From: Nocardia sp.
Lineage (GTDB): Bacteria > Actinomycetota > Actinomycetes > Mycobacteriales > Mycobacteriaceae
Length of the DNA stretch: 38,481 nucleotides
NCBI GenBank assembly: GCA_014360565.1
Contig: JACIXH010000025.1
Span: 1 to 38,481 of the forward strand
Direction of reading: 5' to 3'
Shown here piece after piece: positions 16,670-25,051 of the stretch. The position numbers and the translations under genes were made by a program. The notes under the pieces were generated by a model, which had not been told where the DNA came from, did no database searches, and saw only the letters and a program-made list of their open reading frames with translations. The first letter of the stretch is position 1; each line of letters starts with the position of its first letter.

Positions 16670-16706
16670 CATGGTCCGCTGCCGACACTGTCGGCAGCGG
16701 ACCATG
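16670..16706. terminator. Perfect 37-nt palindrome, likely bidirectional terminator
   Basis: Two 18-nt arms, beginning CATGGTCCGC and ending GCGGACCATG, are perfectly complementary around a single central base. It lies in the gap between the convergent SDR and phosphatase genes. A bidirectional terminator is most likely; a protein-binding site or remnant of a mobile repeat is possible. Confidence 0.6.
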
Positions 16707-16786
16707 TCGCACCTGGTATCGCGAAGGTCAATCGCGCATCAACTCACCTGCCGCCGCAGACCGCGGCGGGCGCAACGAGTGACGGA

Positions 16787-17503
16787 TCAGGCGGCGGGAT
16801 GGCCGTCCCACGAGACGAGCTTCCAGCCCTTCGCCGGGGTGCCCTTCACGACGACCTGGCCGCTGTTGTGCAGCGGATCGTTCTGCAGCTTGCTCATGTC
16901 AGGGTTCGAGACCGACATCAGTGTCCAGAACATGATGGCGCCGCCATGGGAGAAGATCACCGCACGCTTGCTGCCGCGGTCCTGGATGTCCTGGATGGAT
17001 TCGTCCATGCGCTTCTTGAATTCGTGGCCGTTGATCGAGCCGGGGATCCGGGCATCCAGGTTGCCTTGGAGCCACTGAATCGGTGCAGCCAGGTAGCCCT
17101 CACGCGCGTCCTTCTCCGGCGTGCCCTCGTAGATGCCCGCCTCGACCTCGTGCAGTCCCTCTTCGACGACTGTCGAAAGACCACACAGCTGCGAGGTCGG
17201 ATCCGCCGTTTGCTGGGTCCGGACCATCGTCGACGCGTAGACGCCGTCGATCTTGCAATCGCTCAGCAGCTGGGATACCGCAACGGCTTGGGCGCGCCCC
17301 TTCTCGGTCAGCCCGGGTCCCGGGACGGATGTATCGATCAGACCGGAACTGTTGCCGGCCGACTCGCCGTGCCGGACAAGGGTGAGGAACATTTCGCCGG
17401 TCTTCGGCGCTGCCGCCGCGCTACCTGCTCCAGCTGCCGTCAGCGCCACCGCCGCGACGACCGTAGCGATCATCGCGAACGGACGAGACTTCATCAGGTT
17501 CAT
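16787..17503 (-). CDS. Secreted histidine phosphatase (phosphoglycerate-mutase-like)
   Basis: This 238-residue protein has a signal peptide (KSRPF, hydrophobic AMIATVVAAVALTAAGAG, cleavage likely near SAAAAP) followed by a histidine phosphatase domain. The phosphorylated histidine is in LVRHGESAGN, and the second catalytic histidine is in IFSHGGAIMFW. Family members remove phosphate from diverse small molecules or lipids; export indicates an extracytoplasmic substrate. The start ATG 17503 follows AGGGAG at good spacing. It is divergent to Lsr2 across 274 bp. Confidence 0.9.
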   Translation of the reverse strand: MNLMKSRPFAMIATVVAAVALTAAGAGSAAAAPKTGEMFLTLVRHGESAGNSSGLIDTSVPGPGLTEKGRAQAVAVSQLLSDCKIDGVYASTMVRTQQTADPTSQLCGLSTVVEEGLHEVEAGIYEGTPEKDAREGYLAAPIQWLQGNLDARIPGSINGHEFKKRMDESIQDIQDRGSKRAVIFSHGGAIMFWTLMSVSNPDMSKLQNDPLHNSGQVVVKGTPAKGWKLVSWDGHPAA

Positions 17504-17777
17504 AGGGACTCCCTAGCGGATATCGGTTGAGCCGTACTGGAGCGTCCCAGTGGCCGGAGTCACACTAAGATCGGCTCGACAGACTTCCCCGATCCTTTCC
17601 CGGTGGATGGGAACCTTCGGCCACTTTCTACCCGGTTGCACCCCCTCGGGCAGGCCACCCGCGTCGTCTTCGCGCCCAACTGCTGCCTCTGCGCTGGCAC
17701 TGGACGCTCTCGATGTGCATTCGACATTACGATCTGCTGACAGCCTTTCTCGGTAATCGAACCAAAAGGAACCCCCT

Positions 17778-18128
17778 ATGGCGCGCAAAGTCATCGTCAG
17801 CCTTATCGACGACTACGACGGCACCTCCGAAGCCGACGAGACCGTCACCTTCGGAATCGACGGAATCACCTACGAAATCGACCTCTCCGACACCAACGCC
17901 ACCAAACTGCGGGAAACATTCGACCAGTGGCTCCCCTACGCCCGCCGAATCGGCCGCGCCAAAACAACCACCGGCCGAACCGCAACGAAACTCCCTGCGC
18001 GCGTTGCGATTCGACGCAGTGATCTCACTGCGATCCGTACTTGGGCCAGTAAGAACGGCCACACAGTATCGACCCGCGGACGGATCTCGGCCAACGTCAT
18101 CGCCGCCTATGACGCCGCGTCCGCATAG
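17778..18128 (+). CDS. lsr2: Lsr2 family nucleoid-associated protein
   Basis: This 116-residue protein is a recognisable Lsr2: an N-terminal dimerisation domain starting MARKVIVSLIDDYDG with the beta-strand TYEIDLSD, and a C-terminal DNA-binding domain carrying the AT-hook-like RGR in STRGRISANVIAAY. Lsr2 is the H-NS-like protein of actinobacteria that coats AT-rich DNA and silences transferred genes. ATG 17778 has AAAAGGA upstream. Nocardia and relatives often have several copies, so this may be a paralogue of the main gene. No functional link to neighbours is evident. Confidence 0.93.
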   Translation: MARKVIVSLIDDYDGTSEADETVTFGIDGITYEIDLSDTNATKLRETFDQWLPYARRIGRAKTTTGRTATKLPARVAIRRSDLTAIRTWASKNGHTVSTRGRISANVIAAYDAASA

Positions 18129-18142
18129 AACATAAAGTGGTC

Positions 18143-18158
18143 GGCAGCGAGCTGCCGT
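18143..18158. terminator. Short hairpin between convergent lsr2 and methyltransferase genes
   Basis: Arms CGGCAGC and GCTGCCG are separated by two bases, in the 96-bp gap between two convergent stop codons. The tight loop makes it a weak candidate. Confidence 0.3.
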
Positions 18159-18224
18159 AGGCCATTTCGGTCACCCCGAACTCGAAATACAGTGCGGCCC
18201 ATCGAATTTACTGGTTCGCCGGAA

Positions 18225-18989
18225 TCAGCGCTTGACGGCATGCAAGACCCGCAAGCCGCCAGGGCCGGTTTCGTCGTCAGCGATATCGAGCCCCACTGCG
18301 CGGCACTGATCGCTCAGCCATCGGCGCGACAGACGGAGCTTGGCGTAGCTGTCGGTGGTCAGCGTCCACGCGCCGTCGCGTCGGGTGTGCAGCAGATCGT
18401 GCACGACGACCGTGTTGTCGTCGGCATATTCGAGCAAGCAGGTGAGAATTCGGTCAGCAGTCTGGCGGACGAGGATGGCGCGATCACGGCCGTGCGGCAT
18501 CGGTGTCAGGTCGCGGTAGGTGACGACGAAGCTCCCGCCCGGCCGCAGCGCCACAGCGACTTCCTCGATCAGCTGCCGCACATCCGAACGGCCTGGCAAA
18601 TGCGGCAGGGTGTCGCCCATACAGACGACTGTCTCGACCGAACCCGCGACAGCGAGCGCCGGCAGGGCGCCACGGATATCGCGCTGGACCGGGCGCACGA
18701 TCGATTCGACCCCGTACCCGGCGGCGAACCGGGTGAGCTCGTCGAGCAGTAGCGCGCTGGTGTCGACCGCGGTGACCCGCGCGAACCCGAGATGCGAGAG
18801 AGCCAGCGCTTGAGTGCCCGGACCACAGCCGAGGTCGAACGCGGCGCTCTTCTCGTGCGAGCGCGTGTCCAGTCCGAGCCGGCGAAACAGTTCCAGCTGG
18901 TCCGCCACTACGGTGGCGATGTCGCCACCGAGCATCCAGAGGTAGTGCTCGGCGAGGAACCGATCGTAGTGTTCGGTCGCTGTGCTCAT
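18225..18989 (-). CDS. Class I SAM-dependent methyltransferase
   Basis: This 254-residue methyltransferase has a canonical SAM-binding motif I in FDLGCGPGTQALAL (about 48-61), motif II acidic residue in VTAVDTS, and motif IV-like VVCMGDTLPHL. The post-motif region ALRPGGSFVVTYRDL is typical of small-molecule methyltransferases. ATG 18989, preceded by AAGAAGG, is chosen over upstream in-frame starts that run into the divergent HxlR gene. The pair with HxlR is divergent, so the regulator probably controls it. The substrate is not predictable. Confidence 0.9.
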   Translation of the reverse strand: MSTATEHYDRFLAEHYLWMLGGDIATVVADQLELFRRLGLDTRSHEKSAAFDLGCGPGTQALALSHLGFARVTAVDTSALLLDELTRFAAGYGVESIVRPVQRDIRGALPALAVAGSVETVVCMGDTLPHLPGRSDVRQLIEEVAVALRPGGSFVVTYRDLTPMPHGRDRAILVRQTADRILTCLLEYADDNTVVVHDLLHTRRDGAWTLTTDSYAKLRLSRRWLSDQCRAVGLDIADDETGPGGLRVLHAVKR

Positions 18990-18992
18990 GGA

Positions 18993-19030
18993 CTGCCGCC
19001 TTCTTCGCAAAGCCAGTGATACGGCGGCAG
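18993..19030. promoter_or_regulatory. Inverted repeat in HxlR/methyltransferase divergent promoter
   Basis: Perfect arms CTGCCGCC and GGCGGCAG are separated by 22 bp in the 94-bp gap between the divergent genes, next to the methyltransferase ribosome-binding site. It could be an HxlR operator or an mRNA hairpin; GC-rich arms of this size can arise by chance. Confidence 0.3.
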
Positions 19031-19083
19031 CATGCCGGACGAGTAGCCTCGAGGGCCGGTACAAATTCTGGACTGGGGTGCAC

Positions 19084-19743
19084 ATGGCACGCGGAATCGA
19101 ATACTGCCCGGTGGCAGCGGGAGTCGAGGTGGTCGGCGATCGATGGACGCTGCTACTGGTGCGCGAGCTCTTGCTCGGCTCGTACCGGTTCAACGACATC
19201 CATCGCGGTCTGCCCGGAATCAGCCGAACCTTACTGTCGGCACGACTACGCCGGCTGCAACTGCACGGTGTGGTGATCCGAGTGCTCGATGATCAGGACC
19301 GGCCCGAATATCGGCTCACTCCCGCCGGTGCCGCACTGCAGGATCTGGTGTGGCAACTCGGCGATTGGGCCCGCCGGTGGTCGTTCGGTGACCCCGCCGA
19401 CGAGCAACTCGATGCCAGTTCGGCCCTGTGGCGCCTACGGCAGTTCGTCCGCCGCGACCACCTACCTCCTCGCCGGGTGACGATCGAGTTCATTGTGCAC
19501 GGTACGACCGAAGAACGCGGCTGGCTCGTGCTCACCCCGGACGAGGTCAGCGCATGCAGGCAACATCCTGGATACGACACCGATCTCTGGGTCACCGGCG
19601 AACTGGCGGAGCTGCACCGAGTGGTCGCCGGGACATCGACCATCGACATCGCTACTCGTTCCGATCGACTCCGGCTCTCCGGAGACCCCGAACTCGTCAC
19701 AGATTTCCCCCGATGGTTCTCCTGGCGTAGGCCGCATCAGTAA
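19084..19743 (+). CDS. HxlR family transcriptional regulator with C-terminal SCP2-like domain
   Basis: This 219-residue regulator has an HxlR winged helix at the N-terminus (YCPVAAGVEVVGDRWTLLLV, then FNDIHRGLPGISRTLLSARL). Position 8 is the cysteine often used for redox or electrophile sensing in this family. The second half (about 130-219), including LWVTGELAELHRVVAG, resembles the SCP2-like sterol-carrier domain found in longer actinobacterial HxlR proteins. ATG 19084 is chosen as the HTH begins at once. A frame open to 18982 would overlap the divergent gene. It probably regulates the adjacent methyltransferase and itself. Confidence 0.88.
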   Translation: MARGIEYCPVAAGVEVVGDRWTLLLVRELLLGSYRFNDIHRGLPGISRTLLSARLRRLQLHGVVIRVLDDQDRPEYRLTPAGAALQDLVWQLGDWARRWSFGDPADEQLDASSALWRLRQFVRRDHLPPRRVTIEFIVHGTTEERGWLVLTPDEVSACRQHPGYDTDLWVTGELAELHRVVAGTSTIDIATRSDRLRLSGDPELVTDFPRWFSWRRPHQ

Positions 19744-19802
19744 GTGACACAACCAGTCTCGCGATCTGACTAGGTCGGCCGATCGCCCTGTCAAGCCCAC
19801 CC

Positions 19803-21050
19803 TCACCCCCGATCTTGGTCAGGTCGGGGGCGCGGGGCCAGTCTGGTGAGCTGTGTGACGTGATGAGGTGACAGTTCCTCGAGACAGGTCACGCCGAGCA
19901 GACGCATGGTGCGCTCGATCTGACCGGTCAGGATTTCCACGGCGCGCGCGACACCGGCTTCGCCACCGGCCATGAGTCCGTAGAGGTAAGCGCGGCCGAC
20001 CAACGTGAAGCGGGCGCCGAGCGCGATCGAGGCGACGATATCGGCACCGGACATGATGCCGGTGTCGAGCACGATTTCGGTGTCGCGACCCAGTTCGGAC
20101 GCCACCTCGGGCAGCAGGTGGAACGGTACGGGAGCCCGATCGAGTTGGTGCCCACCGTGATTCGACACCACGATGCCGTCGACGCCGGTGTCGACGACCG
20201 CACGCGCATCGGCAACCGATTGGATGCCCTTGACCACGACCTTGCCCGGCCACTGGTCCCGGATCCAGGCCAGATCCTCGAAGTTCACCGTCGGGTCGAA
20301 CATGGAGTCGAGCAGTTCGGCGACCGTGCCGGACCAGCGGTCGAGGGAGGCGAAAGCCAGCGGTTCGGTGGTGAGGAAATCGATCCACCAGCGCGGCCGT
20401 GGCAGTGCGTCGAGCAGGGTGGCCGGGGTGAGCGCGGGCGGGATGGACATGCCGTTGCGGGTGTCACGCAGCCGGGCGCCGGCCACCGGGACGTCCACGG
20501 TGACGAGCAGGGTATCGAATCCGGCGGCGGCGGCGCGGTCGACCAGGGCCATGGAGCGGTCGCGGTCTTTCCACATGTAGAGCTGGAACCAGTTGCGGCC
20601 GTGCGGGTTCGCGGCAGCGACGTCCTCGATGGAGGCGGTACCCATCGTGGACAGCGAGAACGGGATGCCGGCGCGGCCGGCCACGTGGGCGCCGGCGTAT
20701 TCGCCCTCGGTCTGCATCATCCGGGTGAAGCCGGTGGGGGCGATACCGAACGGCAGCGACACCGGCGCGCCGAGTACATCCCAGCCGGTGGTGACTTCGG
20801 AGACGTCACGCAGGATCGCCGGATGGAACTCGATATCGAGAAACGCCTGCCGCGCGCGGTCCAGCGAGATCTCGCCGTCCGCGGCGCCGTCTGTGTAGTC
20901 GAACGCGGCGCGCGGGGTGCGGCGCTTGGCGATACGGCGCAAGTCTTCGATGGTGAGCGCCGCGTCGAGCCGCCGTTGCGCCCCGAAGCGGGGCGCCTTG
21001 AACTGCATCAGGGGCGCGAGGTCGCGGGGTTTCGGGAGTTGTCGTTTCAT
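19803..21050 (-). CDS. lldD: FMN-dependent L-lactate dehydrogenase / alpha-hydroxy-acid oxidase
   Basis: This 415-residue FMN-dependent alpha-hydroxy-acid oxidising protein probably oxidises L-lactate to pyruvate at the membrane face. It shows [46 protein letters not shown] and the catalytic histidine/arginine motif [12 protein letters not shown]. The FMN-phosphate region is [10 protein letters not shown]...[16 protein letters not shown]. The N-terminal RDLAPLMQF and C-terminal [16 protein letters not shown] are as I remember for mycobacterial LldD2, so I use lldD. The start at 21050 gives the family N-terminus. It is divergent to the reductase at 21287. A mycofactocin-associated homologue is less likely without mft genes nearby. 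Confidence 0.9.
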   Translation of the reverse strand: MKRQLPKPRDLAPLMQFKAPRFGAQRRLDAALTIEDLRRIAKRRTPRAAFDYTDGAADGEISLDRARQAFLDIEFHPAILRDVSEVTTGWDVLGAPVSLPFGIAPTGFTRMMQTEGEYAGAHVAGRAGIPFSLSTMGTASIEDVAAANPHGRNWFQLYMWKDRDRSMALVDRAAAAGFDTLLVTVDVPVAGARLRDTRNGMSIPPALTPATLLDALPRPRWWIDFLTTEPLAFASLDRWSGTVAELLDSMFDPTVNFEDLAWIRDQWPGKVVVKGIQSVADARAVVDTGVDGIVVSNHGGHQLDRAPVPFHLLPEVASELGRDTEIVLDTGIMSGADIVASIALGARFTLVGRAYLYGLMAGGEAGVARAVEILTGQIERTMRLLGVTCLEELSPHHVTQLTRLAPRPRPDQDRG

Positions 21051-21242
21051 CGGCCTGCCTTCTCGATGGAATCAGTGCGCGGCTCGTGTCGCTGCGGCGG
21101 GAACGCGGTGGCCACCTCTCGGCAAGCAGACCACACAGCAGCCGGTTACGGGCTCCGCCACTGACCACTGACTCGACCCTCGGCAACCGGCACGCCAGAA
21201 GCCGGCTGAGGCAGTTCGGTCTTGCGGCACCCAATCCTCATG

Positions 21243-21273
21243 TGAGAGTCTATCTCAGCTTTAGAGTCACTCT
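21243..21273. promoter_or_regulatory. Two short palindromes upstream of the reductase-TetR operon
   Basis: TGAGAGTCTATCTCA (21243-21257, arms TGAGA/TCTCA) is followed by AGAGTCACTCT (21263-21273). Both lie 14-44 bp before the reductase start, in an AT-richer stretch. They are candidate binding sites for the TetR protein encoded as second gene of the operon. Confidence 0.5.
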
Positions 21274-21286
21274 TCCTTGGAGAAAT

Positions 21287-22345
21287 ATGCTGCGCGTTAT
21301 CCAGTGGGCTACCGGCGGAGTCGGTAAGGCCGCGATCGAAGCGGTGCAAGCTCATCCCGAGCTACATCTGGTGGGTTGCTACGTCCATTCCGAGGCCAAG
21401 CGGGGCAGGGACGTCGGTGACATCCTCGGCACGCAGCGGGTAGGCGTCACCGCCACCGACGACGTCGAGGAGATCCTGGCGTTGGATGCGGATGCGGTGG
21501 TGTATGCCCCGCTGATCCCGAATGCCGGTGAGGTGGCGCGTATTCTGCGGTCCGGCAAGAACGTGGTCACGCCGGTCGGCTGGTTCTATCCGAGCGAACG
21601 TGATGCCGAACTGGCGCGAGCGTGCGCCGACGGCGGCGTCACGTTGCACGGCATCGGCATCAATCCCGGTGGTACGACCGACCTGCATCCGCTGGTGCTC
21701 TCGGCGTTGACGTCGAAGGTGACGTTCGTGCGGGCCGAGGAGTTCTCCGACATGCGCACCTACAACGCACCCGACGTCCTGCGGTCGGTGATGGGCTTCG
21801 GCGGCACCCCAGAGCAGGCGCGCAAGTCCCCGATGCTCCGCTTGCTGACCGGTGGGTTCACCCAGTCGGTGCGGATGTGTCTGGATACCCTCGGGTTCGC
21901 CGACGCCCCGATCCGGACCTCCCACGAGATCGCCGTCGCCACGGCGCCGATCGAGTCGCCGCTGGGGATCATCGAGCCGGGCCAGGTCGCCGCGCAGCGC
22001 TTCGCATGGGATGCGGTCATCGGCGATCAGCCGGTCGTGCGGATCGCGGTCAACTGGCTGATGGGCGAGCAGAACCTCGAGCCTGCCTGGGACTTCGGAC
22101 CCGAAGGCGAACGCTACGAGATCGAGATCAAGGGCGACCTCGATACCTTCGTGACCATTCGGGGCTGGCAGCCCGCGTCGATCGCGGAAGGGCTCGAACG
22201 CAATCCCGGCATCGTCGCGACCGCGAACCACTGCGTCAACTCCATCCCCTACGTGTGCGCGGCCGCCCCCGGGATCAAATCCAGCCTGGACCTGCCCGTC
22301 GTCGCCGGGCGCGCACATCCGGATCTGGCGGCCACGCGTGGCTGA
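21287..22345 (+). CDS. NAD(P)-binding reductase, dihydrodipicolinate-reductase/diaminopentanoate-dehydrogenase-like
   Basis: This 352-residue protein starts with a Rossmann nucleotide-binding segment, VIQWATGGVGKAAIEAV (about 4-20). It resembles the dihydrodipicolinate-reductase-like/amine dehydrogenase family often annotated near lipid and steroid genes in mycobacteria. Further family elements are LVGCYVHSEAKRGRDVGDI, ADAVVYAPL and HGIGINPGGTTDLHPL. ATG 21287 has GGAGAAAT upstream; a frame open from 21086 would enter the divergent promoter. It overlaps the TetR gene by 8 nt and begins a three-gene operon (reductase, TetR, membrane protein). The substrate is unknown. Confidence 0.85.
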   Translation: MLRVIQWATGGVGKAAIEAVQAHPELHLVGCYVHSEAKRGRDVGDILGTQRVGVTATDDVEEILALDADAVVYAPLIPNAGEVARILRSGKNVVTPVGWFYPSERDAELARACADGGVTLHGIGINPGGTTDLHPLVLSALTSKVTFVRAEEFSDMRTYNAPDVLRSVMGFGGTPEQARKSPMLRLLTGGFTQSVRMCLDTLGFADAPIRTSHEIAVATAPIESPLGIIEPGQVAAQRFAWDAVIGDQPVVRIAVNWLMGEQNLEPAWDFGPEGERYEIEIKGDLDTFVTIRGWQPASIAEGLERNPGIVATANHCVNSIPYVCAAAPGIKSSLDLPVVAGRAHPDLAATRG

Positions 22346-22934
22346 ATCATTGCGGGACCGGCAGAAGGCACTGATCCGCCAAGACATTCAGCGAACGGCG
22401 TTGCGACTGTTCGCCGAGCGCGGTTTCGACGCGGTGACCACCGAGGACATCGCGGCGGCCGCCGGGATCGGGCACAGCACCTACTTCCGGTATGTGACCA
22501 GCAAAGAAGATCTGCTACTCGGCGCTCTGCGCCGGGCGGGCGCCGCCATCGTCGGCAACTTGCAGGCACGGCCCGCCGGCGAGTCTCCCGAGGAAGCGCT
22601 GTGCCAGGCGAGTCTGCGGTGGAGCCGAGCGTTCGTCGCCGACGAGGCGGCACTGAGCCACTGGCGCACCGCGATTCGCACCGCGCCACATGTCCTCGAC
22701 CGCGTCGCGGTGGTCGGCACGTTCGAGCGTGCGCAGCTGACGAAACTCGTCGCCGACCGGATGGGCGCGCGCCCCGATGAGGATCTGGGGCCCGGCCTGC
22801 TCGTCCACACCGTGCTCGCCGCCGCCGAGTTCGCTTTCCTGCGCTGGCTCGACAACGACGATCCCCGAGACCCCACCTTGCATCAGCTCACCGAACAAGC
22901 TCTCGAAGGAACCAGGACTCAATGCTGGAAGTAA
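22338..22934 (+). CDS. TetR family transcriptional regulator
   Basis: This 198-residue TetR regulator has an N-terminal HTH (about 14-58) with ALRLFAERGFDAVTTEDIAA and GIGHSTYFRYVTSKEDLL. The C-terminal ligand domain resembles the acyl-CoA/lipid TetR group (TetR_C-like ELTRLVADRM-type helix, here AQLTKLVADRM). The GTG start overlaps the reductase stop by 8 nt, and its own stop is overlapped by the membrane-protein start, so it is co-transcribed with them and likely autoregulates via the palindromes upstream of 21287. Confidence 0.9.
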   Translation: MAESLRDRQKALIRQDIQRTALRLFAERGFDAVTTEDIAAAAGIGHSTYFRYVTSKEDLLLGALRRAGAAIVGNLQARPAGESPEEALCQASLRWSRAFVADEAALSHWRTAIRTAPHVLDRVAVVGTFERAQLTKLVADRMGARPDEDLGPGLLVHTVLAAAEFAFLRWLDNDDPRDPTLHQLTEQALEGTRTQCWK

Positions 22935-23641
22935 CCGAATCCACGGCGGCACAGCCTGTGCGCGGCGCCGGTTTTCTCCGTGTCTGGATGGTGGTCGGCG
23001 CGTTCGTCACGGTCGGCGCCGCCGTGCCGATCGTCCTGCACATCACGCGCTACGGCGTCAATGTCGGGCACATCGTGCTGGTGGCGTTCACCTGGATCAA
23101 TGTGATGATCGCCCTGTGGGAGATCTCGCTGAATCTGCGCATCTCCCTGGTCGAGCGCCAGCACGAGCAGTTCGTCGCGCAGTATCGCGGGCGCGAACTC
23201 GACCGCGTGATCGACTTCTTCACCGCGCCGATCCGGCTGCGTGACATCGTGCGACCCAGCACCTGGGCGCAGGTCTGGTCGTCGTACTCGCTGTTCGATC
23301 CGGCCTACGCCAACCGAAAGTCGTTCGGCTTCTGGGTCGACTCCGGCAACGGCTACGTGACGCTGATCCCGTCGTTGCTGTTCGTCTACGGTCTCACCTT
23401 CGATATCGTGCCGGCGCGCACCTTGGGGATCATCGGCCTGATCCTGTTCTGGATGATGTTCTACGGCACGGTCATCTACTACGCCGCCTACTTCGTCAAC
23501 AAGGAATACGTCGGGCACACCAGACGCAACCTCGCGATCTTCATCGGCGGCACGAACAGTCTGTGGATCTTCGCACCGGCATGGGGCATGGTCGCCAGCA
23601 TCATCCTGATCAACACCGACTCTTACGGCTTCCTCCGATGA
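22922..23641 (+). CDS. Multi-pass membrane protein of unknown function
   Basis: This 239-residue protein has about five to six predicted membrane helices: FLRVWMVVGAFVTVGAAVPIV, HIVLVAFTWINVMIALWEI, LIPSLLFVYGLTFDIV, TLGIIGLILFWMMFYGTVIYY and SLWIFAPAWGMVASIILI. A cytoplasmic or lumenal loop between helices 2 and 3 carries many charged residues. I do not recognise the family; the layout recalls emopamil-binding/EXPERA-like sterol-processing proteins, but no diagnostic residue is clear. ATG 22922 overlaps the TetR stop by 13 nt, so it is co-translated. Operon partners suggest a lipid or steroid context. Confidence 0.8.
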   Translation: MLEVTESTAAQPVRGAGFLRVWMVVGAFVTVGAAVPIVLHITRYGVNVGHIVLVAFTWINVMIALWEISLNLRISLVERQHEQFVAQYRGRELDRVIDFFTAPIRLRDIVRPSTWAQVWSSYSLFDPAYANRKSFGFWVDSGNGYVTLIPSLLFVYGLTFDIVPARTLGIIGLILFWMMFYGTVIYYAAYFVNKEYVGHTRRNLAIFIGGTNSLWIFAPAWGMVASIILINTDSYGFLR

Positions 23642-23676
23642 ACGCGCAACCCGGTCGCACGGGTGCTGTGCAAACC

Positions 23677-23708
23677 GTGCCCTGAGGACAGTGGTTCACC
23701 CAGGGCAC
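23677..23708. terminator. Hairpin 1 between convergent membrane-protein and oxygenase genes
   Basis: Perfect arms GTGCCCTG and CAGGGCAC flank a 16-nt loop, 36 bp after the membrane-protein stop. It is the first of two hairpins in the convergent gap. Confidence 0.5.
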
Positions 23709-23722
23709 CGCCTGTTGTCTGG

Positions 23723-23749
23723 ATCCGGCCGTGCCGTGCTCGGCCGGAT
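23723..23749. terminator. Hairpin 2 between convergent genes
   Basis: Perfect arms ATCCGGCCG and CGGCCGGAT with a 9-nt loop lie 16 bp before the end of the oxygenase gene on the other strand. Together with hairpin 1 this should terminate both transcripts. Confidence 0.6.
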
Positions 23750-23764
23750 TCCACCATCGCGGCG

Positions 23765-24976
23765 CTAGGCCGCGTGGGTGAGTCGCGCGGCCGCACCGCC
23801 GACGGTCGGTCCGGCGCTGACCAGCGTCCGCATGAACCGATCTTGTTCTCGCGCACCGCGAGTCGCCGCACGGTCGAGCCCGCCGGGCAGGAGCCGGGTG
23901 ACCGAGCGCGTGACGTTGACGGGGATGCGGATCGCCGGGTACCACGGAACGATCACCGTCGGCAGGCCGAGCGCACGCATCGTGTGGCGGCCGAGGAAGG
24001 TCCCCGTCACCGACAGATGCTGGGCGTAGGCCAGCCGGCGCCGGATCGTGGGCAGCCGGTCGTAGTTCCACGACAACGGGTCTCGTGACATCGGCACCGC
24101 GAGTTGAGGGGTCGACTCGTCGGGGTCGGCCAGGGCAGACAGCGTGTGCACCAGGACGCGCACACCGTCGCGGAAGGAATGCGGCAACCACTGTTCCTCG
24201 ACACCGAGCAGCCAGCCGACGTAGCGGACCAGGTGCGCGACAGCGTCGGTTTCGGCGGGGGTGAGCAACAGCCCCAGACCCATCCCACCGATCGCCGGTG
24301 CGATGAAGGAGCCGACGAGGGTTGCCGCCATATCCGTCTGGTTGATGGGCAGGCCCCAGTCCTCGGTCTGCCAATCCGGCATGGCAGCCACGTGCCTGCG
24401 CACGAAGGCGTGGATGAGTCGCACCCGGATCGTGGACTGATAGCCCAGACCCAGCGGGGACAATCCGTCCTCGGACAGCACGTCCATCGCCCACTGCATC
24501 GTCTCGGCCCACCGCTGATTGGAGCCCTTTTCCAGCGCCCCTGTGCGCAACAGGGTCTTGTTGAAGCCGGAGAACTGGTAGCCGCCGAGCATGGCGACGT
24601 CGCGTGCGATGTACATGCCGTCGGAACCGCTGGTGCGCAGGATTTTGGCCCCGCGTACGAGTTTGTCCTGATCGACCCACACCGGCGCAGTTTCGACCGC
24701 GGCGAAGAACTCGCGCAGCACATCCGGCGCATCCGGCACCGCGGCGATGCCGTCGGTGAGGGCTCGATCGAACAGCGGACGCATCTGCTTCGAGCCGGTG
24801 GCGACCATCCAGTCCACCAGCCGATCCATCGCGTCGTCACCGACGAGCAGGCCCTCGCCGAGACGCTGCCACTGCTGCGAGTCGGGGCCGTGCACCCCCA
24901 GCATCGACGCGAAGCCGCCGACCAGGGGCGGGACACGGTGGGGACGATCCGGGTGACGGGTGGGGACGGTGGTCAT
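23765..24976 (-). CDS. Oxygenase MpaB/latex-clearing-protein family (DUF2236)
   Basis: This 403-residue protein matches the DUF2236 family of haem-containing oxygenases, which includes latex clearing protein Lcp (cleaves polyisoprene double bonds) and fungal MpaB. Family-typical elements are LGLGYQSTIRVRLIHAFVRR, the hydrophobic alpha-helical core, and GLPINQTDMAATLVGSF. The RxxH stretch contains the histidine and arginine expected near haem, although I cannot confirm the axial ligand. No Tat or Sec signal is visible at the N-terminus, unlike secreted rubber oxygenases, so an intracellular substrate is more likely. ATG 24976 has GAGGAG 6 nt upstream; a GTG at 24982 is weaker. It is divergent from a TetR gene with a perfect operator between them. 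Confidence 0.85.
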   Translation of the reverse strand: MTTVPTRHPDRPHRVPPLVGGFASMLGVHGPDSQQWQRLGEGLLVGDDAMDRLVDWMVATGSKQMRPLFDRALTDGIAAVPDAPDVLREFFAAVETAPVWVDQDKLVRGAKILRTSGSDGMYIARDVAMLGGYQFSGFNKTLLRTGALEKGSNQRWAETMQWAMDVLSEDGLSPLGLGYQSTIRVRLIHAFVRRHVAAMPDWQTEDWGLPINQTDMAATLVGSFIAPAIGGMGLGLLLTPAETDAVAHLVRYVGWLLGVEEQWLPHSFRDGVRVLVHTLSALADPDESTPQLAVPMSRDPLSWNYDRLPTIRRRLAYAQHLSVTGTFLGRHTMRALGLPTVIVPWYPAIRIPVNVTRSVTRLLPGGLDRAATRGAREQDRFMRTLVSAGPTVGGAAARLTHAA

Positions 24977-24999
24977 CGACACTCCTCGTTGAGCGCTTC

Positions 25000-25027
25000 A
25001 CTTTGGATAACGGCTGATATCCAAAGT
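25000..25027. promoter_or_regulatory. TetR operator between oxygenase and TetR genes
   Basis: Perfect inverted repeat ACTTTGGATA-N8-TATCCAAAGT lies in the 75-bp divergent gap, 24 bp from each start codon. Ten-base perfect arms in AT-rich sequence between a TetR gene and its divergent target make this a strong operator candidate. Confidence 0.8.
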
Positions 25028-25051
25028 AAGGCGACTGCTAAAGTCCTGTCA

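Larger units (their letters stand above)
16357..16786. other. 430-bp gap between convergent genes holding two hairpins
   Basis: No gene is convincing here; open frames on both strands look like chance frames in high-GC DNA. The stretch contains a hairpin right after the SDR stop and a large perfect palindrome near the middle, both listed separately. Confidence 0.6.

Noticed and set aside
16670..16706. Insertion-sequence terminal repeat
   Set aside because: The arms are adjacent rather than flanking a transposase, and no transposase or target duplication is visible.
16154..16712. Overlapping minus-strand frames across the SDR end and following gap
   Set aside because: They read as Arg/Pro-rich chance frames, and the region holds hairpins fitting terminators.
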